A DNA stretch of 42,415 bases from a virus. The notes under the pieces were generated by a model. That model searched no databases, was not told the DNA's origin, and saw only the letters and a program-made list of their open reading frames with translations. Below, in pieces: positions 5,900-14,564 of this stretch. Each line of letters opens with the position of its first letter. Position 1 is the stretch's first letter. The stretch lies in IMG/VR virus record IMGVR_UViG_3300028275_000027, positions 1 through 42,415 of that record; one strand, 5' to 3'. The position numbers and the translations under genes are program-made.

Positions 5900-7677
5900 T
5901 AGTCATTGATCTCCAAGTCGTTGGCATAGCTGGTAAAGCCATTTTCCTTAACAACTTTAAGCACATTGTTAACACGCCCAATCAATTCATCCTTGTGACT
6001 GATTAAGAATATGTTCTTATTGCGCTCACGGCCCATCTTTTTCAACACAGCCAACGCCGACTCTACCCCGCTTGCATCTAGTCCATTGTCAATTAACTCG
6101 TCTACAAACAACAAGTTAATGTTTTGATATAAACTTTCCCATACATCACGGAAAGCCCAAGACAATCCAAGTATAAGTCTATTGCGCTCTCCTCGACTTA
6201 GGTTATCAAAATCTAAGTCTTGCCCTAGTTGAGTAATTTCGACTGTTAGATCGTTTTGGAATACCACTGTATGCGGCAAGCCCATGCGATCCAAGTAATA
6301 GGTTAATCTATTATTGAGATATGCTAGGTTCTGATCTATGATCTTTTTGCGAATAAAACTGTCTTTACTTGTTAATAACTTGAGTAGAAACTCTTGATGG
6401 TCCTTGAGACTGTTAAGTTCGTTAACTTGATCCCAAGAAATTTCAACCATTGCTGTGTTTAACAACTCTTCGATTTGTTCTTGATAGGGGTCCTGCTCGC
6501 CTGCACGAACAGTCAGTTGTGTTTCCAGTGTTTTTAAGTTGTTTTGATGTTTTAGAGCCTGTTCAACAGTATCGTAATAGGTATTTGGTCTAGTACTTAC
6601 CTCACCAATAGCTGATATTTCTGTTTGTATTTTATCAAGGTCCGCCTGCACTTTGCTGAAATATTTTTCAGCTTCGGCTAGATTTTCTCGGGCCCGAGTG
6701 GTCAGCTCTTCATGTTTGTGGTCATGCAACTCTTGTTCACAAGCGTGACAGGTCTTATTAGCCAACTTGGCAAGCTCGCCGTCGTACTTCGTGACGCTTC
6801 GCTCTGCTTGCGCTATCGCGCTTTCTAACGTAGCACGTTCCTTATTCAGCGAGCGGAGCTTCGCTGTCTTTTCTTCGAAAAGTTTGAGCTCGCTGTGCTT
6901 CGCAAGCTCAGCGTCTATATCTACGCTTTCTAATTCTATGATTGCTCGTCCAATCTTTTCAAGATCGTTGTCTCGTTGAGTGTTCCAAGCATTTTGTTTT
7001 GTAATTAAGCTATCAATGCTCTTTTGAATTCCCTCGTTTGACTTCTTCGTTGCTTCGATTCTAGCATTTTCTTGTACTATATTGTCTTTAGTTGTGCGGA
7101 TTAACTCTTTAAGTGTTTCGGCTTTCTCACTTAAGATAGTAATACCTAATAACTGTTCAATAATCGCCCTTTGGTCATTTGCCCGCATACTTAAGAATGG
7201 TTCAGTATAGGTATTCAGTGCAAGAATATGCTTGAACATGTCGTGGCTCATGCCTAACAACTCATCTAAATCCTTCTGAGTTTCACGCATATCGCCTTGT
7301 GCGTCATCTGTTTCTTCTGTTTCTTGTTCTACATCGTTGACATAGAACTGTAGTATGTTGGGTTTACGTCCACGTTCAATACGATAGTCAATACCATCCT
7401 TTTCAAACGACAGCGTAACTAACATGTTCTTATTGTTGATCTTGTTAATTAAGTTATCTTTCTTAATATTTGTAAGTGCATTACCAAATAGCGCATAACT
7501 TAATGCATTGACAATAGTAGTTTTACCTGTTCCGTTGCGTGATCCGCTATCGTCACCGCCCATATCTAAGTTTTCACCTAGAACAAGAGTTAATTGTTGC
7601 TTGCCAAAGTTTACAGCTTGAGTTTGGTTACCCACACTCATGAAGTTTTTGACTGTAAGTTCTTTAATTTTTATCAT
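5899..7677 (-). CDS. 46: Recombination endonuclease subunit gp46 (Rad50/SbcC-like ATPase)
   Basis: This 592-residue protein has the full SMC/Rad50 layout. A Walker A loop (GSRNGTGKTT) lies at about 45-54, long coiled-coil arms at about 175-450 are interrupted by a zinc hook CHAC near 309-312, the ABC signature NLSRGERNRL is near 490 and Walker B LLFVDEL near 522. In T4, gp46 with gp47 forms the nuclease complex that processes DNA ends for recombination-dependent replication and host DNA breakdown. The start overlaps the gp47 stop (ATGA), so the two are translationally coupled. The coiled-coil arm just before the zinc hook is encoded by an unusually palindrome-rich, G+C-rich block at roughly 6780-6930. 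Confidence 0.95.
   Translation of the reverse strand: MIKIKELTVKNFMSVGNQTQAVNFGKQQLTLVLGENLDMGGDDSGSRNGTGKTTIVNALSYALFGNALTNIKKDNLINKINNKNMLVTLSFEKDGIDYRIERGRKPNILQFYVNDVEQETEETDDAQGDMRETQKDLDELLGMSHDMFKHILALNTYTEPFLSMRANDQRAIIEQLLGITILSEKAETLKELIRTTKDNIVQENARIEATKKSNEGIQKSIDSLITKQNAWNTQRDNDLEKIGRAIIELESVDIDAELAKHSELKLFEEKTAKLRSLNKERATLESAIAQAERSVTKYDGELAKLANKTCHACEQELHDHKHEELTTRARENLAEAEKYFSKVQADLDKIQTEISAIGEVSTRPNTYYDTVEQALKHQNNLKTLETQLTVRAGEQDPYQEQIEELLNTAMVEISWDQVNELNSLKDHQEFLLKLLTSKDSFIRKKIIDQNLAYLNNRLTYYLDRMGLPHTVVFQNDLTVEITQLGQDLDFDNLSRGERNRLILGLSWAFRDVWESLYQNINLLFVDELIDNGLDASGVESALAVLKKMGRERNKNIFLISHKDELIGRVNNVLKVVKENGFTSYANDLEIND
6827..6910. repeat. Cluster of short perfect palindromes inside gp46
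   Basis: Four inverted repeats occur within 84 bases: AACGT/ACGTT (6827-6839), CAGCGA/TCGCTG (6847-6866), CTTTT/AAAAG around TTCGAA (6868-6882) and TGAGCT/AGCTCA (6885-6910). The same stretch uses G+C-rich codons (GCG, CTC, CGC, AGC) unlike the rest of gp46, and it remains in frame. Confidence 0.55.
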
Positions 7678-8687
7678 AGACTGTTATAAATCGCCAGTAG
7701 CGTATTCTTATTATAAGTTTCACTTTCAATATTCACAAGCTGACTGGACACAATCTGGTCAACACTTTCAAATGATTGGATATCAATATCTGTATTGATT
7801 TCAACCTGCTTCTTTTCTGTGATTAGTGTAAGTTCTCTAATGTCATAATTGGCCATAAAGTTTTCTTTAATAAAACTGGCTTCTTCATAACTGATATCAA
7901 TGTCCAATGCAACACGTAGATGTTGTTTGGGTTTGATTAATGTGTCTGCTTCGTCGATAAGTTGACTTAGTTTTACTGTTCGGAACGTTGGTTGTTTGTC
8001 CCAAGTGTGGTATTCGGGTTGTCCGCCCCACTCTAATATCATCATTCCACGTTCATCGTCCCACGCATCTGCATAGTTGTGTGGGAAAGCATTGCCAATA
8101 TAGTGCATATTACCTTTGCTTTGGCGCTTGTGAAAGTGTCCGCTGAATCCTAGCTCATAGCCTTCAAATGCATCTAGTTGGATTTCACCGTGATCCGGCA
8201 TCTGTACCATAGCGTTCATATAGAAATGCGGTAGTTCAAAGTGTCCAAATATGTATTTGGCTTTCTTTTTACCAATAGCCTTCCATTCTTCACCTACTAG
8301 CCACGGGCAGAGAGTAACTTGGCCAATAGTGGTAGGCTCATGAACAATAGTAATCCCAGGAATATACTTTCCAAACTCGACGGAATGAATATCCCGTTTA
8401 TCTTTGTAATATAAATCATGATTGCCAGGGAAAAAGAAAAATTGATCAAAGCTCTTGCCCAACTTTTCCAAGGCCCTAATGCTATAGTCCATAGTAGTGA
8501 TATTAAGACTATTGCGATTGTGATGCCAGTCCCCCATAAATATTCCAGTATCACACCCTTCCTCCTTTGCTTTTGCAATATACCAGTCTACAAAGTCTTC
8601 ACAATCTTGATTGTGTACTTGACTGTTTGATTTTAAACCAAAGTGTATGTCCGTAAAACAGGCAACCTTTTTAAATAAATTACTCAT
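7674..8687 (-). CDS. 47: Recombination endonuclease subunit gp47 (Mre11/SbcD-like)
   Basis: The protein has 337 residues from the chosen start. It shows the calcineurin-like phosphoesterase motifs in order: TDIHFG (12-17), GDWHHN (52-57), GNHD (88-91), a GHFE segment near 148 and GHFHKR near 183. These ligate two metal ions in Mre11/SbcD nucleases. It partners gp46 in processing DNA ends. I start at the ATG at 8687 because AAGGA lies seven bases upstream and the overlap with gp55 is then only eight bases. The ATG at 8705, six codons earlier, has no ribosome-binding site and a longer overlap. The stop overlaps the gp46 start as ATGA. Confidence 0.94.
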   Translation of the reverse strand: MSNLFKKVACFTDIHFGLKSNSQVHNQDCEDFVDWYIAKAKEEGCDTGIFMGDWHHNRNSLNITTMDYSIRALEKLGKSFDQFFFFPGNHDLYYKDKRDIHSVEFGKYIPGITIVHEPTTIGQVTLCPWLVGEEWKAIGKKKAKYIFGHFELPHFYMNAMVQMPDHGEIQLDAFEGYELGFSGHFHKRQSKGNMHYIGNAFPHNYADAWDDERGMMILEWGGQPEYHTWDKQPTFRTVKLSQLIDEADTLIKPKQHLRVALDIDISYEEASFIKENFMANYDIRELTLITEKKQVEINTDIDIQSFESVDQIVSSQLVNIESETYNKNTLLAIYNSL

Positions 8688-9522
8688 CTGTTTGTCCTTC
8701 AACATAGCGTTTTAGTGCAGCTTCGTGTTCACCTTGACCAGTTCTGCTGTAACTTGGATTCATTCCGTTCATTTCTAAAATGTCATCTCTAATGTTTTGA
8801 TTACGTTTCTCCACGTTGATAACTCTAACGAATGAATTAGTAACAGCAGCAGTAAAGTAAGCAAAAGGGTTATCACTTTTAGATTCATCAAATTGAAGTC
8901 CTATTTGTGTAAGTTGTAAAATAGCTTGACCTTTCATTTCATCGTTGTAGGTATAACCACGAACGTTTCCTCTAGTAGCATATCTTTCGCAGAGTTTTAT
9001 CATCATACGAGCTAGGGTATCTGTGATTTGTCCTGCATCCTTGTCAAACTTGCCTGTTTTAACTCCACCCCTCCAATGACTTTTTCCAACACATTCTAAT
9101 TCATCTTTGTCATTAAATTTCCAATGCTGAAATGGAGGAAAGTTTACTTTGTCTCTGTGATCAGCAAGACTTTTAGGATTTTTCTTACGAGTATTGTTTA
9201 ATGGAATATGATCAAATGTCATTATTCTAAAGATTAAATCGGTCTTAGCTATCTTTTTATAGTCAACTGCACAATCTGCTAGTTTGATTTTTTCACCAGC
9301 AGCACGTCGAGCGGCATAGTCTTGATCACCGAGTCTTTTTGCTTTATTTCTTTTTGCTTCTGCTATTGTTCTAATGTTAATTTTATCTAAACTAGGTAGT
9401 ATTAAGTCATATTGGTGATATTCGGGTTTAGTAAAGCTGCAATATGAACTTTTACTTTTGTGTATTTCCGATAACATGTCCTTATTGTTTAGATAGTTTA
9501 CTTTCGTTTGGGTTGTTGTCAT
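8680..9522 (-). CDS. 55: Late-transcription sigma factor gp55
   Basis: The 280-residue product matches T4-superfamily gp55. The C-terminal half has a sigma region-2-like segment at about 195-260 (GYTYNDEMKGQAILQLTQIG, then NPFAYFTAAVTNSFVRVINVE), which binds core polymerase and the late promoter. The N-terminal half is longer than in T4 gp55 (185 residues) and contains a conserved-looking DFHIPL/FPPFQHW-type region; extended forms are, from memory, common in marine T4-like phages. It heads the 55-47-46 unit, and a near-consensus sigma70 promoter lies about 25 bases upstream. It would then activate the NATAAATA promoters in this window. GGAG ten bases before the ATG is the likely ribosome-binding site. 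Confidence 0.9.
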   Translation of the reverse strand: MTTTQTKVNYLNNKDMLSEIHKSKSSYCSFTKPEYHQYDLILPSLDKINIRTIAEAKRNKAKRLGDQDYAARRAAGEKIKLADCAVDYKKIAKTDLIFRIMTFDHIPLNNTRKKNPKSLADHRDKVNFPPFQHWKFNDKDELECVGKSHWRGGVKTGKFDKDAGQITDTLARMMIKLCERYATRGNVRGYTYNDEMKGQAILQLTQIGLQFDESKSDNPFAYFTAAVTNSFVRVINVEKRNQNIRDDILEMNGMNPSYSRTGQGEHEAALKRYVEGQTDE

Positions 9523-9545
9523 TTAATCAAGTCTCCGGATTGTTA

Positions 9546-9574
9546 ATTATAATATACGTATATTATAAAGTCAA
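9546..9574 (-). promoter_or_regulatory. Sigma70-type promoter driving gp55-gp47-gp46
   Basis: On the minus strand, TTGACT (-35; five of six consensus bases) is followed by exactly 17 bases and TATAAT (-10; perfect). It points toward gp55. The -35 box touches the divergent late promoter at 9574-9581, so polymerases could not easily occupy both. Confidence 0.75.
9547..9568. repeat. 22-base perfect palindrome in the gp55 divergent promoter
   Basis: The sequence reads the same on both strands across 22 bases, centred on ACGT at 9556-9559 with TTATAATAT arms. It fills the spacer and part of the -10 box of the gp55 promoter. It may be an operator for a dimeric regulator, or may place a TATAAT element on each strand. 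Confidence 0.6.
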
Positions 9575-9581
9575 ATAAATA
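9574..9581 (+). promoter_or_regulatory. T4-type late promoter (AATAAATA) for the tail operon
   Basis: AATAAATA lies 23 bases upstream of the first gene of the rightward tail block, which has AAGGA as its ribosome-binding site. It matches the other late elements in the window. Confidence 0.65.
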
Positions 9582-9604
9582 CTTTACCAAATAAGGAAAA
9601 CACA

Positions 9605-10621
9605 ATGGCGTTCACATCTGGAAATAATTTAACATCAAAAGTAGCCGCAGGTGCGGCTGTATTTGGTGCTGCAACACAGGCTGTTGACACGGCAAGAAAC
9701 CTTGGTGCCGCACTTTCAAATTTTAGTGCTGTTGCTAATGGTGCAGAAGGTGTTGGTGCAGCTATTCGAAGCATAAACTTGCCAGCAGGCGGCGAAGCAA
9801 TTGGGGATTTAGTTAGTGCTGTATCGGCTTTTGCCGGTGATGCAAATGCTAACGACTGGCGTGTCAGATTGAGTCTCCCTAATTGGTCTAGTTTTAGATC
9901 TAGCCCTGTTTTGAAACCTTTAAAAGAAGCTGGCGGACTAGTGTTTCCTTTTACTCCTCAGATTTCAATTAAGTCTGGTGCCAAGTATTCGGCAGAACCA
10001 GTTGTGCATACCAATTATCCATTCAATGCATTTAAAAATAGTGACCCAGGAACTATTGAAATTACTGCTCCTATGAACGTTGAAGATGCTGGTCAGGCAT
10101 TGTACTGGATTGCGTCGGTTCATTATTTACGCTCTATTGCCAAAATGTTCAGCGGATTTGATCCAAAAGCCGGCAACCCTCCGCCTATTGTGTTTTTAAA
10201 CGGCTACGGAAATTATGTGTTTAAGAATGTTCCTGTAGCAATACAAAGTTTTAATTGTACATTGCCAAATGACTGTGATTACATTGCCTGTAATGTTGTT
10301 GGTAGTGCGGCAGGTAATATTGCCGGACTAGCAGACAATATTAGTGGACTTGCTGATACATTAGGAGGATCTATTCCAGGAATAAGTGCAAATGCAATGG
10401 GCAATATTAGTAGCATTGCTGGAGGAATAGGACAAGTTGCTGGCCTATTAGGTACATTTGGCATTGGCGGTTCAACCAGTGGCGGACAAGCACATGTGCC
10501 AACAAAAAGTCAATTTCAGGTTACATTAATTCCGATGTACAGTAGACAAAGTGTACGTAAGTTTAGTCTTGATAGATTCGTTACAGGATCTTATTTGAAT
10601 AACCCATTTGGATACATTTAA
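9605..10621 (+). CDS. 48: Baseplate tail-tube cap/initiator protein, gp48/gp54-like
   Basis: This 338-residue protein has a central region (residues about 130-230) with NYPFNAFKNSDPGTIEI, GQALYWIASVHYLRS and PPPIVFLNGYGNYVFKNVPV. I recognise it from tail-tube-fold baseplate proteins annotated as gp48 or gp54 in T4-like phages. These cap the baseplate hub and nucleate the tail tube. The N-terminal 50 residues are Ala/Gly-rich, and a second Gly/Ile/Ala-rich insertion lies at about 235-295. Both could be flexible or interact with the tape measure. It is the first gene after the late promoter, and the following gene starts three bases later. Whether it is the gp48 or gp54 equivalent is not decided by sequence alone. 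Confidence 0.6.
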   Translation: MAFTSGNNLTSKVAAGAAVFGAATQAVDTARNLGAALSNFSAVANGAEGVGAAIRSINLPAGGEAIGDLVSAVSAFAGDANANDWRVRLSLPNWSSFRSSPVLKPLKEAGGLVFPFTPQISIKSGAKYSAEPVVHTNYPFNAFKNSDPGTIEITAPMNVEDAGQALYWIASVHYLRSIAKMFSGFDPKAGNPPPIVFLNGYGNYVFKNVPVAIQSFNCTLPNDCDYIACNVVGSAAGNIAGLADNISGLADTLGGSIPGISANAMGNISSIAGGIGQVAGLLGTFGIGGSTSGGQAHVPTKSQFQVTLIPMYSRQSVRKFSLDRFVTGSYLNNPFGYI

Positions 10622-10623
10622 TT

Positions 10624-10923
10624 ATGGCATCATATACAATTTTAAGTCCGTGGTACGAAACAAATACTCAACAAGATTACTTAGATATTCTTACTATTCG
10701 TCCTGTAAGCGCCGAGCCTGATGATTTTCTTTACACAATTGAAAGTCAGTATATGTACAGGCCAGATCTTTTAGCATTTGACCTTTATGGAGAAGCAGGC
10801 CTGTGGTGGGTGTTCATGCAAAGAAACATGGACGTTATTGAAGATCCAATTTTTGATTTTGTTCCCGGAAAAAAAATTTACATTCCTAAAGGAAGTAGTC
10901 TCCGAACAGTATTAGGAGTCTAA
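10624..10923 (+). CDS. 53: Baseplate wedge protein gp53-like
   Basis: The product has 99 residues with YMYRPDLLAFDLYGEAGLWWVFMQRN, then DPIFDFVPGKKIYIPKG. This pattern is typical of gp53-type wedge proteins, where the chain ends in a LysM-like IYIP motif. T4 gp53 (196 residues) is longer. In T4, gp53 binds adjacent wedges and helps join them around the hub. The gene is packed between the cap and hub-like genes with 1-2 base gaps. Confidence 0.75.
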   Translation: MASYTILSPWYETNTQQDYLDILTIRPVSAEPDDFLYTIESQYMYRPDLLAFDLYGEAGLWWVFMQRNMDVIEDPIFDFVPGKKIYIPKGSSLRTVLGV

Positions 10924-10924
10924 T

Positions 10925-13084
10925 ATGGTTGACGTCGTAGGGGCAACAACAAATCTTATTGGCACAGCGCAAACATACGGTGCATCATTTGGATCACTTG
11001 CCAGCAATTTAAGTTTGCCTGCTCCAAACATTTTATCAAATTATGCCAGTTACAACTATGTAATATCTTTGCATCCTTTGACAGTAACAGAATTAAATTT
11101 TCCTGATACAACTTATAAGTCTGGAAAAGTTCTTCCTATAATTTGCAAGACTGCTGGTGCCGACCCTTCGAACAGAATACAAACAAATTTCGGTAAACAA
11201 GATTTTTTTATAAACAATTTAACGTTTGAATCAGTAATTGGCTACCAAACTCCTAAAGCAACCAACGTTTCAGTAGTGCAGTTTGATGTTTATGAGCCTT
11301 ACAGTATTGGATTGTTTATTCATTCATTACAGAAAGCCGCAGCTGATGCAGGCCATGGCAACTGGCGTGATGCTCCTTTTTTACTAAGCATTGAATTTAG
11401 AGGAAACAAAGAAACCGGGTCAATATTAAAAGTTCCGTTTTCAACAAGACACATTCCAATTAGATTAACAACTGTAAAGATGAACTCTACAGAGCAAGGT
11501 ACTCGTTACCTTATAAATGCTTTTGCTACACAAGGAATGGCATTAACTACTGAACATGCAAATTTAAGAACAGATACTGTGATTAAAGGAAAAACTGTTC
11601 AAGAAGTTTTGCAAACTGGAGAACAAAGTTTACAAACAGTAGTTAATAATAAATTACAAGAATATGTAAAAAAGAAAGATGTTGCCGTAGCTGATCAGAT
11701 TGTAATTTTATTTCCTAAAACTGATAATCTTTCAAGTTCATCTGCCCCAGCAGCAGGCGGCAGTAGCGAAGCAAAAACAAATAAAGCCTATGTTAATCCT
11801 CAATTAACAAAAAGTTCAGCTGAAGTATTTCAAAAAATTGGTGTTAACGCTAACACGCTTCAGCAATCGCAAGGTGCAGTTAATGAGTTAGGCGCACAAG
11901 TATTAGGGTTTGATCAAAAAAGAAGAGGCGACCCTCCGCCAGGTAACCAAGCAGATACATGGGATCCGACTACAAAAACTTGGCTTAGGGGAAAGTTAAT
12001 ACCAGATGCTTCTACAGGAACATTTAAATTTAGTCAAGACATGGATATACCTACTGTTATAAATCAAATTTTATTAAACAGTTCGTATGCGGATGCTGCA
12101 CTAGCACCAGGAGCCGCTGATGGTAACGGAATGGTTAAATGGTGGCGAATTGACACGCAAACTTATTATGTTGATACAAAAGAAAATATTCCTTATACAG
12201 GAACCAGTCCTAAAATATTTGTCTACAGAGTAGTTCCTTTTAAAGTACATCTTAGTAAAGTTGCAGGACCAAATATTAAAATGCCTGGATTTGATCAATT
12301 AAAAGCAAATGCAGTTAAAAGATACGATTATATTTTTACAGGAAAAAATACCGAAGTTCTTAAATTTAATATTGATTTTAGCTTAGGTTTTGCTAACTCT
12401 TATCCAGCAGACGGCTTCAGAAATTCAACAGACGTGGCAAGAAAAGAAGCTGCTGGCAACGTTGATGATAATAAAAATGTAGATAAAGATGCATCACCTG
12501 CCGGCGGAACAGCTCCAACAAGACAGGGCGAACAACCTACACAACAAAATTTAGCTAATACAGGATCGTCTCAAGACGGCAAGGGCGGTGGCGGTCAAGA
12601 AACTGAAGTGCAACGTATGGCAAAAGCATTCCACGACGCAATAACTAATCCATACGATATGGTTGTTTTAGATTTAGATATACTAGGAGATCCTTTTTGG
12701 ATAGTTAACAGCGGCATGGGTAATTATACATCTAAATCAGTCGAAGGCGTTAAAGACTTAAACAAGGACGGGTCAGTTGATTGGCAAACAAGCGAAGTTG
12801 ATGTGATAGTTAATTTTAGAAGTCCTATTGACATTAATCAAGTGACTGGTATGTACGACTTTAAAGGTCCAAATCATCAGGACATGACAAAAGATCCTAA
12901 AGCTGGCCCTGCTATAGGATTTACAGGATTGTATTGTGTTAATCAAGTTACCAATCATTTTAGAAATGGTCAGTTTAGTCAAAATTTAAAAGGCTATAGA
13001 AGAAACGGTCAAGAATATAAGAAGCAAGGTTCTGGCCAAAATGCGTTAAACAGCAAAGAACCGGCTGGGGATAAAAAAGGATAA
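10925..13084 (+). CDS. Large baseplate hub-like structural protein (gp27 position)
   Basis: The protein has 719 residues. Residues 1-210 are beta-rich (YNYVISLHPLTVTELNFPD; HIPIRLTTVKMNSTEQGTRY), followed by a helical linker at about 215-255. A low-complexity Asn/Asp/Gly/Gln segment lies at about 505-560, and a C-terminal domain contains DMVVLDLDILGDPFWIVNSG and FRSPIDINQVTGMYDF. Its place between gp53 and the gp5 spike is where a hub (gp27-like) protein is expected, and the C-terminal beta domain fits a hub or tube-related fold. I cannot show gp27 homology directly. Translation is probably coupled to both neighbours, with a one-base gap upstream and two bases downstream. Confidence 0.5.
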   Translation: MVDVVGATTNLIGTAQTYGASFGSLASNLSLPAPNILSNYASYNYVISLHPLTVTELNFPDTTYKSGKVLPIICKTAGADPSNRIQTNFGKQDFFINNLTFESVIGYQTPKATNVSVVQFDVYEPYSIGLFIHSLQKAAADAGHGNWRDAPFLLSIEFRGNKETGSILKVPFSTRHIPIRLTTVKMNSTEQGTRYLINAFATQGMALTTEHANLRTDTVIKGKTVQEVLQTGEQSLQTVVNNKLQEYVKKKDVAVADQIVILFPKTDNLSSSSAPAAGGSSEAKTNKAYVNPQLTKSSAEVFQKIGVNANTLQQSQGAVNELGAQVLGFDQKRRGDPPPGNQADTWDPTTKTWLRGKLIPDASTGTFKFSQDMDIPTVINQILLNSSYADAALAPGAADGNGMVKWWRIDTQTYYVDTKENIPYTGTSPKIFVYRVVPFKVHLSKVAGPNIKMPGFDQLKANAVKRYDYIFTGKNTEVLKFNIDFSLGFANSYPADGFRNSTDVARKEAAGNVDDNKNVDKDASPAGGTAPTRQGEQPTQQNLANTGSSQDGKGGGGQETEVQRMAKAFHDAITNPYDMVVLDLDILGDPFWIVNSGMGNYTSKSVEGVKDLNKDGSVDWQTSEVDVIVNFRSPIDINQVTGMYDFKGPNHQDMTKDPKAGPAIGFTGLYCVNQVTNHFRNGQFSQNLKGYRRNGQEYKKQGSGQNALNSKEPAGDKKG

Positions 13085-13086
13085 TA

Positions 13087-14562
13087 ATGAGCGGTCCAAA
13101 TTTCGTAGAAACAATATCAAATGAAGATCCACCAGTTCCTGCTGGTATCTATCTTGCTGAAGTTGTCGGACATCTTGATACGACCTACATGGGTATTCTT
13201 GATGTTCGATTACATCGTCCTGTTGGCAATAACAATTCTGCCGGGCAAACATATCCTGCAAAATACATGAGTCCGTTTTACGGAGTTACTCCACAAAGCA
13301 CTACATCAGATAACGACACTTATGCAGACACACAAAAAAGTTATGGCATGTGGGCTGTTCCTCCTGATGTAGGTTCAACAGTCGTTGTAGTTTTTGTTCA
13401 GGGTGATCCAAAATACGGCTATTGGATAGGCTGTGTACCAGACGAAGGAATGAATTTTATGTTGCCAGGTATTGCGGCAACTCAACAAGTTGTTGAAGAT
13501 ACAAAGACTGTTGAAGGCGAACGTTTACCTGTAGCAGAATATAACAAAACTGTAAATTCAGGTAATCAGCCAGATCCAACAAAAATTAAAAAACCACAAC
13601 ATCCACTAGCTGAAATATTGTCAACACAGGGTTTAATTAAAGATGATACTAGAGGTATAACAACATCTAGTGCAAGACGTGAAGTTCCAAGCATGGTGTT
13701 TGGAATTAGCACTCCAGGACCTTTAGATAAAACTGGTCCTCAAGGTCTAGTAGGTCCAGACGAAGATCCAATTGCAGTTCCTGTTAACAGACTTGGCGGT
13801 TCTACATTTGTAATGGACGACGGTGACGATAAATTTCTACGTAAATTGCCAGCAGATGCAGGTCCACCTGAATATGCAAGATTAGAAAATGATGAAACTG
13901 ATGGAGATCCGTCTATACCACACAATGAACTTGTGCGTATCCGTACAAGAACTGGACATCAAATATTATTACATAACAGTGAAGATTTAATTTATATTGG
14001 AAATGCTAAAGGTACAACTTGGATAGAATTAACCAGCAATGGAAAAATTGATATCTTTGCAGATGACAGTATCAGTATTCATACTAAAAACGATTTGAAT
14101 ATTCGTGCTGATAGAGATATCAATTTAGAAGCAGGACGTAATCTTAATTTAAAAGCCCTTAACAAACTGCATGTTGAAGGAAATGCTGTTGAAAGTCTTT
14201 CAACAACTTCAACTAAAATAACTAGCGGAACAACATCACACATTAATAGTAAAACAACACATTTAGAAACTGCTGGTAAAATTTATATGAACAGTAAAGC
14301 AAAAGCTGAAGAAGCTAAAGCTCTATCAACCTGGCAACTACCAACTCCAGAAGGTGGCGCAATAGAATCCATAATGGCAAGAGTTCCAACGCACGAACCA
14401 TATCCACACCACGAAAATTTAAATCCAACATCATTTACAGCTGCTAAAACAGATAGAGATCAAGGAACTCAAGTTGCTATACCTAAAGCATGGAAATCTT
14501 ACAGTATACTTAATGATACTTTTGATAAGTTGCTATCACCTAATCAAAATACCGGAGAATAA
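13087..14562 (+). CDS. 5: Central spike/hub protein gp5-like, lacking a lysozyme domain
   Basis: The 491-residue protein begins with an OB-fold-like domain (residues about 15-125) including VGHLDTTYMGILDVRL, MWAVPPDVGSTVVVVFVQGD and GYWIGCVPDEGMNFMLPG, as in gp5/VgrG proteins. After a linker, residues about 280-400 (GHQILLHNSEDLIYIGNAKG, then IDIFADDSISIHTKNDLNIR) form short repeating beta strands like the gp5 C-terminal triple-stranded needle. T4 gp5 carries a lysozyme domain between these parts. Here the middle (about 140-270) is Pro/Asp-rich and shows no lysozyme Glu-x8-Asp-x5-Thr pattern that I can see. The spike would pierce the outer membrane but not digest peptidoglycan itself. Confidence 0.8.
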   Translation: MSGPNFVETISNEDPPVPAGIYLAEVVGHLDTTYMGILDVRLHRPVGNNNSAGQTYPAKYMSPFYGVTPQSTTSDNDTYADTQKSYGMWAVPPDVGSTVVVVFVQGDPKYGYWIGCVPDEGMNFMLPGIAATQQVVEDTKTVEGERLPVAEYNKTVNSGNQPDPTKIKKPQHPLAEILSTQGLIKDDTRGITTSSARREVPSMVFGISTPGPLDKTGPQGLVGPDEDPIAVPVNRLGGSTFVMDDGDDKFLRKLPADAGPPEYARLENDETDGDPSIPHNELVRIRTRTGHQILLHNSEDLIYIGNAKGTTWIELTSNGKIDIFADDSISIHTKNDLNIRADRDINLEAGRNLNLKALNKLHVEGNAVESLSTTSTKITSGTTSHINSKTTHLETAGKIYMNSKAKAEEAKALSTWQLPTPEGGAIESIMARVPTHEPYPHHENLNPTSFTAAKTDRDQGTQVAIPKAWKSYSILNDTFDKLLSPNQNTGE

Positions 14563-14564
14563 TA

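Noticed and set aside
8297-8578. Minus-strand open frame of 93 codons with hydrophobic stretches
   Set aside because: It lies inside gp47 in another frame, and gp47 motifs are intact across it.
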